Below the pieces are notes generated by a model that worked only from the letters and a program-made list of their open reading frames with translations, was not told where the DNA came from and ran no database searches. From the IMG/VR virus record IMGVR_UViG_3300030202_000102, positions 1 to 37,974 of that record: 37,974 nt of DNA; one strand, written 5' to 3'. This stretch comes from a virus. This document shows, in pieces, positions 1-7,638 of this stretch; position 1 is the stretch's first letter; the number at the start of each line of letters is the position of its first letter. A program made the translations under genes and the position numbers.

Positions 1-1
1 A

Positions 2-1195
2 AAACTATTGCCTAAAGGTTCTGGTCAAGTAGTCATTGATGGTAATGTAGGAATAGAGTCAGGATTAATTGATTTAAAAAATGCAGGAGCAGTATCAAAG
101 ATTAAATTTTACTGTGAGTCTAGTAATGCTCATGCACAAACACTTCAAGGAGCACCACACTCTGAGGCTGCTTCAAACACTTTAACGCTTCCAAGTACAG
201 GCGGTGATGTCAACTTAGTCTCAACAGCTTCAACTGCTACACTGACTAATAAAACACTTACTGCACCTAAAATAGCTGATGGTGGTTTTATAGCTGATGC
301 TAATGGTAATGAACAAATAGTATTTCAAACTACTAGTTCTGCAGTTAATGAATTAGAATTAACAAATGCTGCAACAGGTAATGCAGTTACAATAGGTGCA
401 TCAGGTGGTGATACTAATATTGGCATCACAATTAAACCAAAAGGTACTGGTACATTAAAACTAGGTACAGAAACTTCTGGTGTTCCTATTACAATAGGAC
501 ATAGTACCTCAGAAGTAACAGTTGCAGATAATCTTACAGTGTCTGGTAACTTAACAGTTAGTGGTACTCAAACTGTAGTAAATACAGTAACAATGAACGC
601 AGAAAATGCTATTGTATTTGAAGGTGCTACAGCAGATGCACATGAGACTACTCTTACTATTGTTGATCCTACAGCAGACCGTACTATTAATCTACCTAAT
701 CAAAGTGGTACAATACCTGTACTAGCTGCAGCAAGTAACACTGCAATTACTTCTACACCAGCAGAGTTAAATATTTTAGACGGTGTAACTTCTACGGCAA
801 CAGAACTTAACTTAATAGATGGTTCTTCTGCAGGAACAATAGTAAATAGTAAAGCAGTAATTTATGGATCATCAGGAGAAGTAAATGCAACAACATTACA
901 AATAGCTGGCACATCTATTACTTCTACTGCTGCAGAGTTGAATATACTTGATGGTGTAACATCAACAGCAGCAGAACTAAATATACTTGATGGTGTAACA
1001 AGTACTGCTGCTGAAATAAACCTAATAGATGGCGGCACGTCAAGAGGAACTACAGCACTTGCTGATGGAGATGGCATACTAATCAACGATGCTGGCACAA
1101 TGAGAATGACGTCAGTTGAAACAGTTAAAACATATATGTCAGGTAGTTCAGCTACTAAAGGTTTTGCTATTGCTATGGCAATAGTATTCGGATAA
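2..1195 (+). CDS. Tail fibre / tail appendage protein, 5'-truncated by window edge
   Basis: The frame is open from the first complete codon (base 2), so the gene begins outside the window; the TTG at 8 is probably not the start. At least 397 residues are visible. The protein is rich in Thr, Ala, Gly and Asn, has few charged residues, and contains a stretch reading TLTNKTLTAPKIADGG, a sequence style common in marine phage tail fibres. Its C-terminal half carries degenerate 13-residue repeats of the form TSTAAELNILDGV, and it ends in a short alanine-rich tail. The inferred role is a trimeric beta-rich fibre or appendage used in host adsorption. It leads a run of tail genes on the same strand, followed 11 bases after the stop by the 121-aa gene. 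The general class is fairly secure; the exact position in the tail is unknown. Confidence 0.7.
   Translation, partial: KLLPKGSGQVVIDGNVGIESGLIDLKNAGAVSKIKFYCESSNAHAQTLQGAPHSEAASNTLTLPSTGGDVNLVSTASTATLTNKTLTAPKIADGGFIADANGNEQIVFQTTSSAVNELELTNAATGNAVTIGASGGDTNIGITIKPKGTGTLKLGTETSGVPITIGHSTSEVTVADNLTVSGNLTVSGTQTVVNTVTMNAENAIVFEGATADAHETTLTIVDPTADRTINLPNQSGTIPVLAAASNTAITSTPAELNILDGVTSTATELNLIDGSSAGTIVNSKAVIYGSSGEVNATTLQIAGTSITSTAAELNILDGVTSTAAELNILDGVTSTAAEINLIDGGTSRGTTALADGDGILINDAGTMRMTSVETVKTYMSGSSATKGFAIAMAIVFG
749..1033 (+). repeat. Degenerate 39-bp (13-residue) repeats, TSTAAELNILDGV type
   Basis: Within the tail-fibre gene there are two tandem copies at about 749-820 and three at about 923-1033, encoding (I/V)TST(A/P)(A/T)E(L/I)N(I/L)(L/I)DG. 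The copies differ mostly at synonymous positions, so the repeat is kept at protein level rather than by recent DNA duplication. Confidence 0.8.
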
Positions 1196-1206
1196 AGGAA
1201 AAATAA

Positions 1207-1572
1207 ATGACTGTAATAAATTTAATTAATGTATCAACTATTACACCTACGACAGTGGCTGGTGCAGTAACAACAAGCAGGGCAGCTATTATTGATGTTG
1301 CTGCAGATAAAGTTGCTAAAGTAAACTCCCTACTGATTGCAAATATTGACGGTAGTAATGCTGCTGATGTTACTGTAGAGGTGAGTGTAGACAATGGTTC
1401 AAGCTATGTTGCTATAGCTAGTACAGTATCTGTACCTGCTGATGCAACACTGGTTGTTGTAGGTAAAGACAATGGGTTTTACTTAGATGAAACAGATCAG
1501 CTTGCAGTTACAGCTTCTGCAAATAGTGACTTAACATACTTGTGTAGCTTTGAACTTATGGATGATGCATAA
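1207..1572 (+). CDS. Small beta-rich virion protein (hypothetical)
   Basis: This 121-aa protein has no Cys-rich or catalytic motif. It alternates hydrophobic and polar residues (for example VTVEVSVDNGSSYVAIAS), which suggests a beta sandwich. The ATG follows an AAAGGAAAAATAA leader with a good Shine-Dalgarno, 11 bases after the tail-fibre stop. It lies between the truncated fibre and the fibronectin/kelch-like protein, so a structural role as a tail-tip, fibre-connector or decoration protein is inferred from position only. I do not recognise a named family. Confidence 0.6.
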   Translation: MTVINLINVSTITPTTVAGAVTTSRAAIIDVAADKVAKVNSLLIANIDGSNAADVTVEVSVDNGSSYVAIASTVSVPADATLVVVGKDNGFYLDETDQLAVTASANSDLTYLCSFELMDDA

Positions 1573-1574
1573 CA

Positions 1575-2759
1575 ATGGTAAGACGTAATGGTGGCTTTAT
1601 TGGTACTGATGGATTAGATGCACCTGATCCACCAACAGGCATATCTGCTTCAGCAGGTGATACGGCTATTAGTATATCTTTTACTGCACCCACTGATGTA
1701 GGTACATCTGCTATCACAGGTTTTGTAGCAACAACAGATGATGGTAATGGTGGTACAGGAACGTCATCACCTATTACTATAAGTAGCTTAACTAATGGCA
1801 CAGCATACACAGCTAGAGTTTACGCTATAAATGCTTATGGTACATCTGCTGCTAGTGATGCAACTGATAGTGTTACTCCTGCTGCAGCAATAGGTTTATT
1901 TGCTTTAGGCTATGCAGGTGCTACTGTAAATACTATTGACCAGATAGCCATTGCGACAACAGGTAACTCTACAGACTTTGGTGATTTAACTGTAGCAAGA
2001 AATGATGTAGGAGGTGCTTTTGGTTCAGCTACTAGAGGTGTGTTTGGTGGTGGTACTAATGATAGTGGAGAAAGTAACGTAATAGATTATGTTACCTTTG
2101 CTAGTGCTGGCAATGCTACAGACTTTGGTGATTTTGCTTCTGGCACGTTAAGAAGAGGTGCTGGTTTATCCTCAACAACTAGAGGTGTGTTTGGGGGTGG
2201 GTATAATGGTTCATCTGTAATAAATGTAATACAATATGTTACAATAGCTAATACAGGCAATACCACAGATTTTGGTGATTTAAGTGGAACAAGGTATAAA
2301 CAAGGAGCCAGTAGTTCACCAACTAGAGGTGTGTTTGGTGGCGGTGAGGTAACTCCAGGTGGAAGTTTATCTAACATTATGGAATACATTACTATAGCTA
2401 GTACAGGTAACGTTACAGACTTTGGAGATTTAAGTGCAGCAAAAGAAAATGTAGTATCCGGGTCTTCAACAACTAGAGCTTTGTTTGCTGCTGGAAACAC
2501 AGGAAGTCTTACTGATGTAATAGAATATATTACAATAGCTTCTACTGGTAATGTTACAGATTTTGGTAATTTAAGTTCAGCTAGAAAAGATTGTCACCCT
2601 GCATCTAGTTCTTTACGATGTGTTTTTGGTGGGGGAGCTACAAATATACTTGAGTATGTTACAATAGCTAGTACAGGTAACGTTACAGACTTTGGTGATT
2701 TAAGTGCTTCTTGTGAAGCCAATAGTGCTTGTTCTGGATCACATGGAGGTATAGCCTAA
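1575..2759 (+). CDS. Tail protein: fibronectin type III domain plus six kelch-like repeats
   Basis: 394 aa, starting two bases after the preceding stop. Residues of about 18-102 read as a fibronectin type III domain (PPTGISASAGDTAISISFTA, then SLTNGTAYTARVYAINAYG). From about residue 107 come six repeats of roughly 45-50 residues. Each has a RGVFGGG-like strand, an I(D/E)Y(V/I)TIASTGN strand and TDFGDLS, followed by a variable loop. Diglycine strands at this spacing recall kelch-type beta-propeller blades, but that fold is inferred. The C-terminus ends SHGGIA, matching the AHGGLA end of the next protein. Surface-exposed carbohydrate or receptor binding is plausible. The stop overlaps the next ATG (TAATG). 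Confidence 0.7.
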   Translation: MVRRNGGFIGTDGLDAPDPPTGISASAGDTAISISFTAPTDVGTSAITGFVATTDDGNGGTGTSSPITISSLTNGTAYTARVYAINAYGTSAASDATDSVTPAAAIGLFALGYAGATVNTIDQIAIATTGNSTDFGDLTVARNDVGGAFGSATRGVFGGGTNDSGESNVIDYVTFASAGNATDFGDFASGTLRRGAGLSSTTRGVFGGGYNGSSVINVIQYVTIANTGNTTDFGDLSGTRYKQGASSSPTRGVFGGGEVTPGGSLSNIMEYITIASTGNVTDFGDLSAAKENVVSGSSTTRALFAAGNTGSLTDVIEYITIASTGNVTDFGNLSSARKDCHPASSSLRCVFGGGATNILEYVTIASTGNVTDFGDLSASCEANSACSGSHGGIA

Positions 2760-3712
2760 TGCCCAACTATAATGGCGTATGGAACCTTTCAACACAGTAT
2801 CAGTATGCAGAAGACCCAAATAAATGGGGTGATTTCTTTTATAATCCTCAAGCTCTTATTTTTGCAGGTACTAGTGCTAATACAGTAGAAACATTAAATT
2901 TTGCTACTACAGGTAATGCTACAGATTTTGGAGATTTAACTGCTGATGTAGAAAGAGCTACAGCAGGTATGGCAAGCCGTACTAGGGCAGTTGTAGGAAC
3001 TACTGCAACATCTTCTAGTGATACAAGTTCTAACATAATACAATTTTTTACTTTTACTACAGCAGGTGATGGTGTTGATTTTGGAGATGCTACTGTAGCT
3101 AGACAAGGTGGTGCTGGTTTAGCTAGTAGAACTAGAGGCGTTATGGGTGGCGGTAGTTCTTCTGGGTTTAATACTGAAACAAATGTAATGGACTATATAA
3201 CTTTAGCCACTACAGGTAATGCCATAGATTTTGGAGATTTGTCTGCTGTTAGAAATCCTTGTGGTGGTGGTGCATCTCCTACAAGAGGTATATTTGCAGC
3301 AGGACAACAAGAAAATAATGGTAAAAGTAATGTTATAGAATTTATTACTATAGCTTCAACTGGTAATGTTACAGATTTTGGAGATAGCGCAGAAAATTTT
3401 AAAAAAGGTGGTGGAGGGTCTAATGAAACTCGTATGTTATATTCTGCTGGTGACAATAATATTATAGAGTTTATTACTATAGCTTCTACTGGTAATGGAA
3501 CAGACTTTGGAGATTTAACTGCTAGTAGAGAAGGTAGCGGTTGCGCTGCTTCTAAAACTAGATATATAAATGCTGGTGGTACTAGCGCAAAAAATATAGA
3601 CTATGTAGAAATAGCTACTACAGGTAATGCCTCTGATTTTGGTGATTTAGCTGTAGGTTCTGGTCAACTTGATTATTTAGGTGCTGCTTCTAATGCACAT
3701 GGAGGATTAGCC
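1893..3712 (+). repeat. Twelve kelch-like coding repeats across two adjacent genes
   Basis: Twelve copies of a module of about 140 bp (six per gene) encode GN.TDFGDL. Some blocks are identical at DNA level: the 32-nt stretch at 2394-2425 recurs exactly at 2664-2695. The repeats therefore offer substrate for recombination that would change blade number or swap loops. Confidence 0.75.
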
Positions 3713-3715
3713 TAA
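2759..3715 (+). CDS. Tail protein: second kelch-like six-repeat paralogue
   Basis: The start chosen is the ATG at 2759, which overlaps the upstream stop as TAATG; a TTG 30 bases upstream would extend it but lies inside the previous gene. The protein is 318 aa. After a unique 40-residue N-terminus (MPNYNGVWNLSTQYQYAEDP) it has six repeats with the same TTGNATDFGDLT signature as its neighbour, but no fibronectin domain. It ends AHGGLA. Tandem duplication followed by divergence is the simplest explanation of the pair. The next gene starts with another TAATG overlap at 3715. The role is inferred to be host-surface recognition. Confidence 0.7.
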   Translation: MPNYNGVWNLSTQYQYAEDPNKWGDFFYNPQALIFAGTSANTVETLNFATTGNATDFGDLTADVERATAGMASRTRAVVGTTATSSSDTSSNIIQFFTFTTAGDGVDFGDATVARQGGAGLASRTRGVMGGGSSSGFNTETNVMDYITLATTGNAIDFGDLSAVRNPCGGGASPTRGIFAAGQQENNGKSNVIEFITIASTGNVTDFGDSAENFKKGGGGSNETRMLYSAGDNNIIEFITIASTGNGTDFGDLTASREGSGCAASKTRYINAGGTSAKNIDYVEIATTGNASDFGDLAVGSGQLDYLGAASNAHGGLA

Positions 3716-5742
3716 TGTCACAAACACGATACCTTAAAAGCATGATTACACCTACAAAGGTAGAGCCTACTACTAGTGATGCACACATAGCAGGTACAGC
3801 ATCTGGTGTGTGGTCTGCCCAAGATCAATTAGAAGCTAGACGTGGTGGTGCATGGCCTGATGCTAGTGTAGCTGATCCAGATACACTTATTGAAAGTAAC
3901 TTTAATACGTTTTTATATATTGGAGATACTTCTGCTGCTGATGACAGTCAGACACTAACTACAGGAATAAACCTTGCTGATAAAGGAGGATTGCTATGGA
4001 TAGTATGTAGAAGTGCTGCTCGTGGTCATACATTGGTAGACACTGCACAAAATACAAGTTTATCTTCTGCTAGTACAGCAGTAGGGGCAACTTCTCACAG
4101 TATTACAACTACATCAACAGGTTTTACACTTGGTAATGGAGATGCTGCTTATAACAATGGCACTACTCCAGATACTTACTGCTCATGGTCATTTAAAAAA
4201 GCCCCTAAGTTTTTTGATATTCAAACTTGGGATGGCAATGGTGTAGCTGGGAGAGAAATTAGCCACAATTTAGGCTCAACTCCGGGCATGATACTCATAA
4301 AGTTGTTGAATGTAGCAACAAGAGATTGGGTTGTTTATCACCGTGGCGTAGATTCATCTTCGCCAGAAAACTATTTCCTTAATTTAAACGGAACTGGTGC
4401 AAGACAATCTGATAATGACACAGAGAAACAATTTAACAATGTTGCCCCAACGTCAACTAAATTTACACTTGGAGACAGTGATAAGGTGAACGGAAACTAC
4501 AACAATCTGGGTTGGACATATGTAGCCTACCTCTTTGCCCATGAAACAGGGTCTGACTCTATGATTCAGTGTGGTAGTTATACAGGTAATCAAAGTTCTT
4601 TACCAAATATTGATCTTGGATGGGAGCCTCAGTGGATTTTATTTAAAGATGTTACAAATTCAAAAAATTGGTCAATAGTAGATTCTATGAGGGGTATGTC
4701 TGTAGATAATGGGTCAAGCAATGGTGAGAAGTTCTTATATGCAAATGCAGATAATGCTGAACAAGCAGACACGCAAGTAGAACCTACTAGTACTGGGTTT
4801 ATAGTTCAAGCTAATGGTACAACAAATACAAATAGTGCAAACGTAATTTACGTAGCAATCAGAAGACCTAACATGGCTACCATAACGGATGCTACTAAGG
4901 TGTTCGCTGTTGATGACCGTAATGGTTCAATCCCAGAATTTACTTCAAGTTTTCCTGTAGATTTTGCTCTTATAAAAGATACTGATAATGCTAGTAGTGA
5001 TTGGGAAGTTAATACAAGACTTTTAGGGGCAACAAAATTAATTACAAATGACACAGATGCAGAAGCTAGTGACTCTGATGCTAAGTTTGATCTTATGAAC
5101 GGACATAAAGCAGCTGGAGATGCAGGTGAATACAGTTGGATGTGGAAACGTGCTAAAGGTTATTTTGATGCAGTTGCTTATACTGGCACAGGTAGTGCAA
5201 GAACAATAGCTCATGGATTAACTGTTCAACCAGAAATGATGTGGGTTAAACGCAGAAATGGAACAACAGCTTGGGCTGTGTATTATGGAGATAATACAGA
5301 TTACTTAGTATTAAATACTGATGCTGCAACTGTAGATGACGCTACTTATTGGAATGATACATCTCCTACTACAAGTGTATTTACATTAGGTACTAGTTCA
5401 GTAGTAAATGGAAATGGAGACACATGGGTAGCTTATCTTTTTGCAACCCTCGCAGGGGTAAGTAAAGTAGGAACAGCAACACATTCAGGAAGTTCTACAG
5501 ATGTAGACTGTGGGTTTTCTGCAGGTGCTAAATTTGTACTACTTAAACGTACTGATTCTACAGGTTCTTGGTATATTTGGGATAGTTCTAGGGGTATAAT
5601 TGCAGGTAATGATCCTTATATATTACTTGATGAAACACAGTCTCAAGTAACCAACACAGACTATATTGACCCACTAGCATCAGGTTTTACAATTACAGGT
5701 GACTTTACTGATGGTGATTATTTATTTTATGCTATAGCTTAG
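3715..5742 (+). CDS. Large tail fibre-like protein with repeated aromatic-rich domains
   Basis: 675 aa. Two similar modules are visible: one around residues 165-325 (KFFDIQTWDGNGVAGREISH, then MILIKLLNVATRDWVVYHRG) and one around residues 485-640 (GYFDAVAYTGTGSARTIAHG, then MMWVKRRNGTTAWAVYYGD). Each is followed by FTLG.S..VNGNGDTWVAYLF and a strand resembling FVLLKRTDSTGSWYIWDSSRG. This module is common in marine phage tail proteins, and I infer a receptor-binding or fibre role. The start overlaps the preceding stop as TAATG. The N-terminal 60 residues (MSQTRYLKSMITPTKVEPTT) may be the attachment region to the tail. No enzymatic motif is seen. Confidence 0.65.
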   Translation: MSQTRYLKSMITPTKVEPTTSDAHIAGTASGVWSAQDQLEARRGGAWPDASVADPDTLIESNFNTFLYIGDTSAADDSQTLTTGINLADKGGLLWIVCRSAARGHTLVDTAQNTSLSSASTAVGATSHSITTTSTGFTLGNGDAAYNNGTTPDTYCSWSFKKAPKFFDIQTWDGNGVAGREISHNLGSTPGMILIKLLNVATRDWVVYHRGVDSSSPENYFLNLNGTGARQSDNDTEKQFNNVAPTSTKFTLGDSDKVNGNYNNLGWTYVAYLFAHETGSDSMIQCGSYTGNQSSLPNIDLGWEPQWILFKDVTNSKNWSIVDSMRGMSVDNGSSNGEKFLYANADNAEQADTQVEPTSTGFIVQANGTTNTNSANVIYVAIRRPNMATITDATKVFAVDDRNGSIPEFTSSFPVDFALIKDTDNASSDWEVNTRLLGATKLITNDTDAEASDSDAKFDLMNGHKAAGDAGEYSWMWKRAKGYFDAVAYTGTGSARTIAHGLTVQPEMMWVKRRNGTTAWAVYYGDNTDYLVLNTDAATVDDATYWNDTSPTTSVFTLGTSSVVNGNGDTWVAYLFATLAGVSKVGTATHSGSSTDVDCGFSAGAKFVLLKRTDSTGSWYIWDSSRGIIAGNDPYILLDETQSQVTNTDYIDPLASGFTITGDFTDGDYLFYAIA

Positions 5743-5750
5743 AGGAACAA

Positions 5751-5984
5751 ATGGGATTATTTAGATACAGAGAAACAGGTGAACTAGTTACAGAAACAGA
5801 GTTTCGTTTTAGAAATAGAAAACGTAGGCCACACAATGTACCACCTATGGGTGAGCTAACAGAGGCATGGCTTAATGGTGAAGGTGTAGACGTTGTGTTT
5901 GATGGGCCAAAGTCAGGACCAGTATGTGACGGTGCATTTAAGAACTCTGACGGTAGATGGTACACCCAATGGTCTAACGGATAG
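5751..5984 (+). CDS. Small hypothetical protein, 77 aa
   Basis: The ORF begins MGLFRYRETGELVTETEFRF after an AGAGGAACAA ribosome-binding site, eight bases beyond the tail-protein stop. It has a basic N-terminal third and an aromatic end (GRWYTQWSNG). The composition resembles short assembly or tail-accessory proteins, but I recognise no family. It is the last gene before the promoter-like spacer at 5988-6016 and so closes the tail-fibre cluster. Confidence 0.55.
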   Translation: MGLFRYRETGELVTETEFRFRNRKRRPHNVPPMGELTEAWLNGEGVDVVFDGPKSGPVCDGAFKNSDGRWYTQWSNG

Positions 5985-5987
5985 TGC

Positions 5988-6016
5988 TTGCATTTTATTA
6001 CATTTTATGATATAAC
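5988..6016 (+). promoter_or_regulatory. Candidate sigma-70-type promoter before the 281-aa gene
   Basis: TTGCAT at 5988-5993 is separated by 17 bp from TATAAC at 6011-6016 in the only sizeable gap (56 bp) of the rightward cluster. The -10 matches consensus at 5 of 6 positions, the -35 at only 3 of 6. The spacer is very AT-rich. The same -10 and spacing occur in the stronger minus-strand promoter at 27225-27253. Confidence 0.4.
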
Positions 6017-6040
6017 TCTCCTCTAAGAACAATAAGAACA

Positions 6041-6886
6041 ATGGAGTTTAACTTGTCAACAGAATTAGCTATAACAACTACACTAAATGAAGCACTACCT
6101 ACTGCTGCCCCTGAGTATAAGTCTATGCTTACTAACATAGCTGAGAAGATGCCAGCAGTCACACAGGCTACCAGCAACTTCCACAAGTCACACAGTCAGT
6201 TTATGGGAGTTACACTAGACGTAACAGCTATCACACCCATACGTAGCATCAAGCACACACTAGCTGAGATAGATAAAACACGTAGTGCTCTACAGGAAGC
6301 TTACATAAACCTACGTAAGAAAGAAGTAAAGCTAAAGAAGAAACAAGCTAAACTACTAGACTGCAGTGACCCTCTTGCTCGTGAGCTACTAGAGATAGAG
6401 ATACTAGAGATACAAGGTCACTTAGAAGGTACACGTAATGCAGTACAAGGTGCTGTACGTAAGATGAACTTCTTTACTAATCAGTATGACAACCTGATGA
6501 AGAAAATAGGTAAAGAAGAACTAAGTGAAGAAGACTACGAACTAGAAGAAGCACGTTACCACATTATGACTTGCATGAAGCAAGCACTAAATAGTGCAAG
6601 ACCACGGCAAGGTGTGATTGACGAAGGTAACATGATCTATTTGTTTGACTTAGGTATCAATGCAGCACAAGCTCAAGCAGAAGTATTCTCTTACCTTAAC
6701 TGGGAGAATGAATTGGTTAAACAAGGCAAAGCCCCAGAGCACCATCACACAGTGCAGTGGCTTGAGGGTTGTGCAGATAAATGGGCAGGGTGTCCTGCAG
6801 CGTTTGCTAACAGTAGAGGGTTTGACGTATTTGACCCTACGTCATTAGCTAACACACCACAGATAGAGGATAAAAGTAATGGCTAA
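6041..6886 (+). CDS. Hypothetical coiled-coil virion protein, 281 aa
   Basis: The middle (about residues 70-160) is highly charged and heptad-like (LRKKEVKLKKKQAKLLD, then ARELLEIEILEIQGHLEG), predicting a long coiled coil. The C-terminal part is more globular, with four Cys over the protein and an HHH stretch near residue 242. No known catalytic motif is visible. It follows a candidate promoter and overlaps the next gene by eight bases. Its position between tail fibres and the large internal-type proteins suggests a structural or assembly role, by inference only. Codon use is like that of the neighbours. Confidence 0.55.
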   Translation: MEFNLSTELAITTTLNEALPTAAPEYKSMLTNIAEKMPAVTQATSNFHKSHSQFMGVTLDVTAITPIRSIKHTLAEIDKTRSALQEAYINLRKKEVKLKKKQAKLLDCSDPLARELLEIEILEIQGHLEGTRNAVQGAVRKMNFFTNQYDNLMKKIGKEELSEEDYELEEARYHIMTCMKQALNSARPRQGVIDEGNMIYLFDLGINAAQAQAEVFSYLNWENELVKQGKAPEHHHTVQWLEGCADKWAGCPAAFANSRGFDVFDPTSLANTPQIEDKSNG

Positions 6887-7139
6887 CGATAACTGGCACT
6901 TGAGCAAGTCTGTACCATTAACATTAATCTTTGGTTTGTTTGTGCAAGGTGCTGCTATTGTTTGGACTGTAAGTACAATGACCTCTGACATAGAAGTTAA
7001 TGCTTCTAAGATTGTAGAGGTACAACAAAGGTTAGGCCGTATGGAGGATGCAGTACATGGACAGGCTGTATCTATGGCTAGGATAGATGAAAACATAAAA
7101 GCTATTCGTTTATCTGTAGAAAAGATGGCAGACAAATAA
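6879..7139 (+). CDS. Small single-span membrane protein with coiled-coil tail
   Basis: 86 aa. A short polar N-terminus (MANDNWHLSKSVP) is followed by a transmembrane stretch at about residues 14-33 (LTLIFGLFVQGAAIVWTVS) and then an amphipathic, coiled-coil-like segment (SKIVEVQQRLGRMEDAV, then ARIDENIKAIRLSVEKM). It overlaps the upstream gene by eight bases. The layout would suit a holin or spanin-like lysis component, or a membrane-associated virion protein; nothing in the sequence decides between these. Confidence 0.55.
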   Translation: MANDNWHLSKSVPLTLIFGLFVQGAAIVWTVSTMTSDIEVNASKIVEVQQRLGRMEDAVHGQAVSMARIDENIKAIRLSVEKMADK

Positions 7140-7157
7140 TGAGAGGGATTTGTCACA

Positions 7158-7625
7158 ATGATAGAGGTTCTTGCACTTGCATCTGCTGTAAGTACAATAT
7201 CGGGTGGTATTAGTTCAGCTATAAAGGCAGGACGTGATGTTAGTGATTTATTACCTCACTTTGGAAAGTTAGCTAAGTTAGACACAGAGATACAACTTGC
7301 TGAAAGCGGTAAACACAAAGGACCACTAGGTAGACTTACGAGTAGTGAAGAAGAGGGTTTTGCTATAGCTTCAGCTAAAATGAAACACAAAGAAGCTATG
7401 GATATGTTAAGAGAAACGTGTCAGCTATTTGGCCCACCCGGTATGTGGGATTTAGTAGTTAAAGAACAAGCTGCAGCTAGGCAGAGACACAAGGAAGCAC
7501 TAGAACTACAAGCTAAACAAAGAGATCAAATGTTTTGGGGGATATCTGTAGTAATAGGTGTACTAGTATTTGTAGGTGGCTGTGTCGCTATGATATATGG
7601 ACTGAACGAAGCTGTAAATGGATAA
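7158..7625 (+). CDS. Hypothetical protein with C-terminal membrane anchor, 155 aa
   Basis: The N-terminus (MIEVLALASAVSTISGGISS) is mildly hydrophobic. The middle is rich in Lys, Glu, Ala and Gln with helical character (KEQAAARQRHKEALELQAKQ). The C-terminus has one strong transmembrane helix at about residues 128-148 (ISVVIGVLVFVGGCVAMIYG). The start has a GAGAGGG-type ribosome-binding site. Together with the preceding 86-aa protein it forms a small membrane-protein pair before the 1386-aa gene. A lysis or DNA-ejection accessory role is possible but unproven. Confidence 0.55.
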   Translation: MIEVLALASAVSTISGGISSAIKAGRDVSDLLPHFGKLAKLDTEIQLAESGKHKGPLGRLTSSEEEGFAIASAKMKHKEAMDMLRETCQLFGPPGMWDLVVKEQAAARQRHKEALELQAKQRDQMFWGISVVIGVLVFVGGCVAMIYGLNEAVNG

Positions 7626-7638
7626 TAGGTAAAATACT

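Noticed and set aside
2087-2500. Long minus-strand frame (137 codons) across the kelch-like repeats
   Set aside because: It is the antisense of the repeats, which lack certain codons and so keep the opposite frame open. It has no ribosome-binding site and repeats with the same period.
1893-3715. Diversity-generating retroelement acting on the tail genes
   Set aside because: No reverse transcriptase gene or adenine-rich template repeat is visible; the repeats are internal coding modules.
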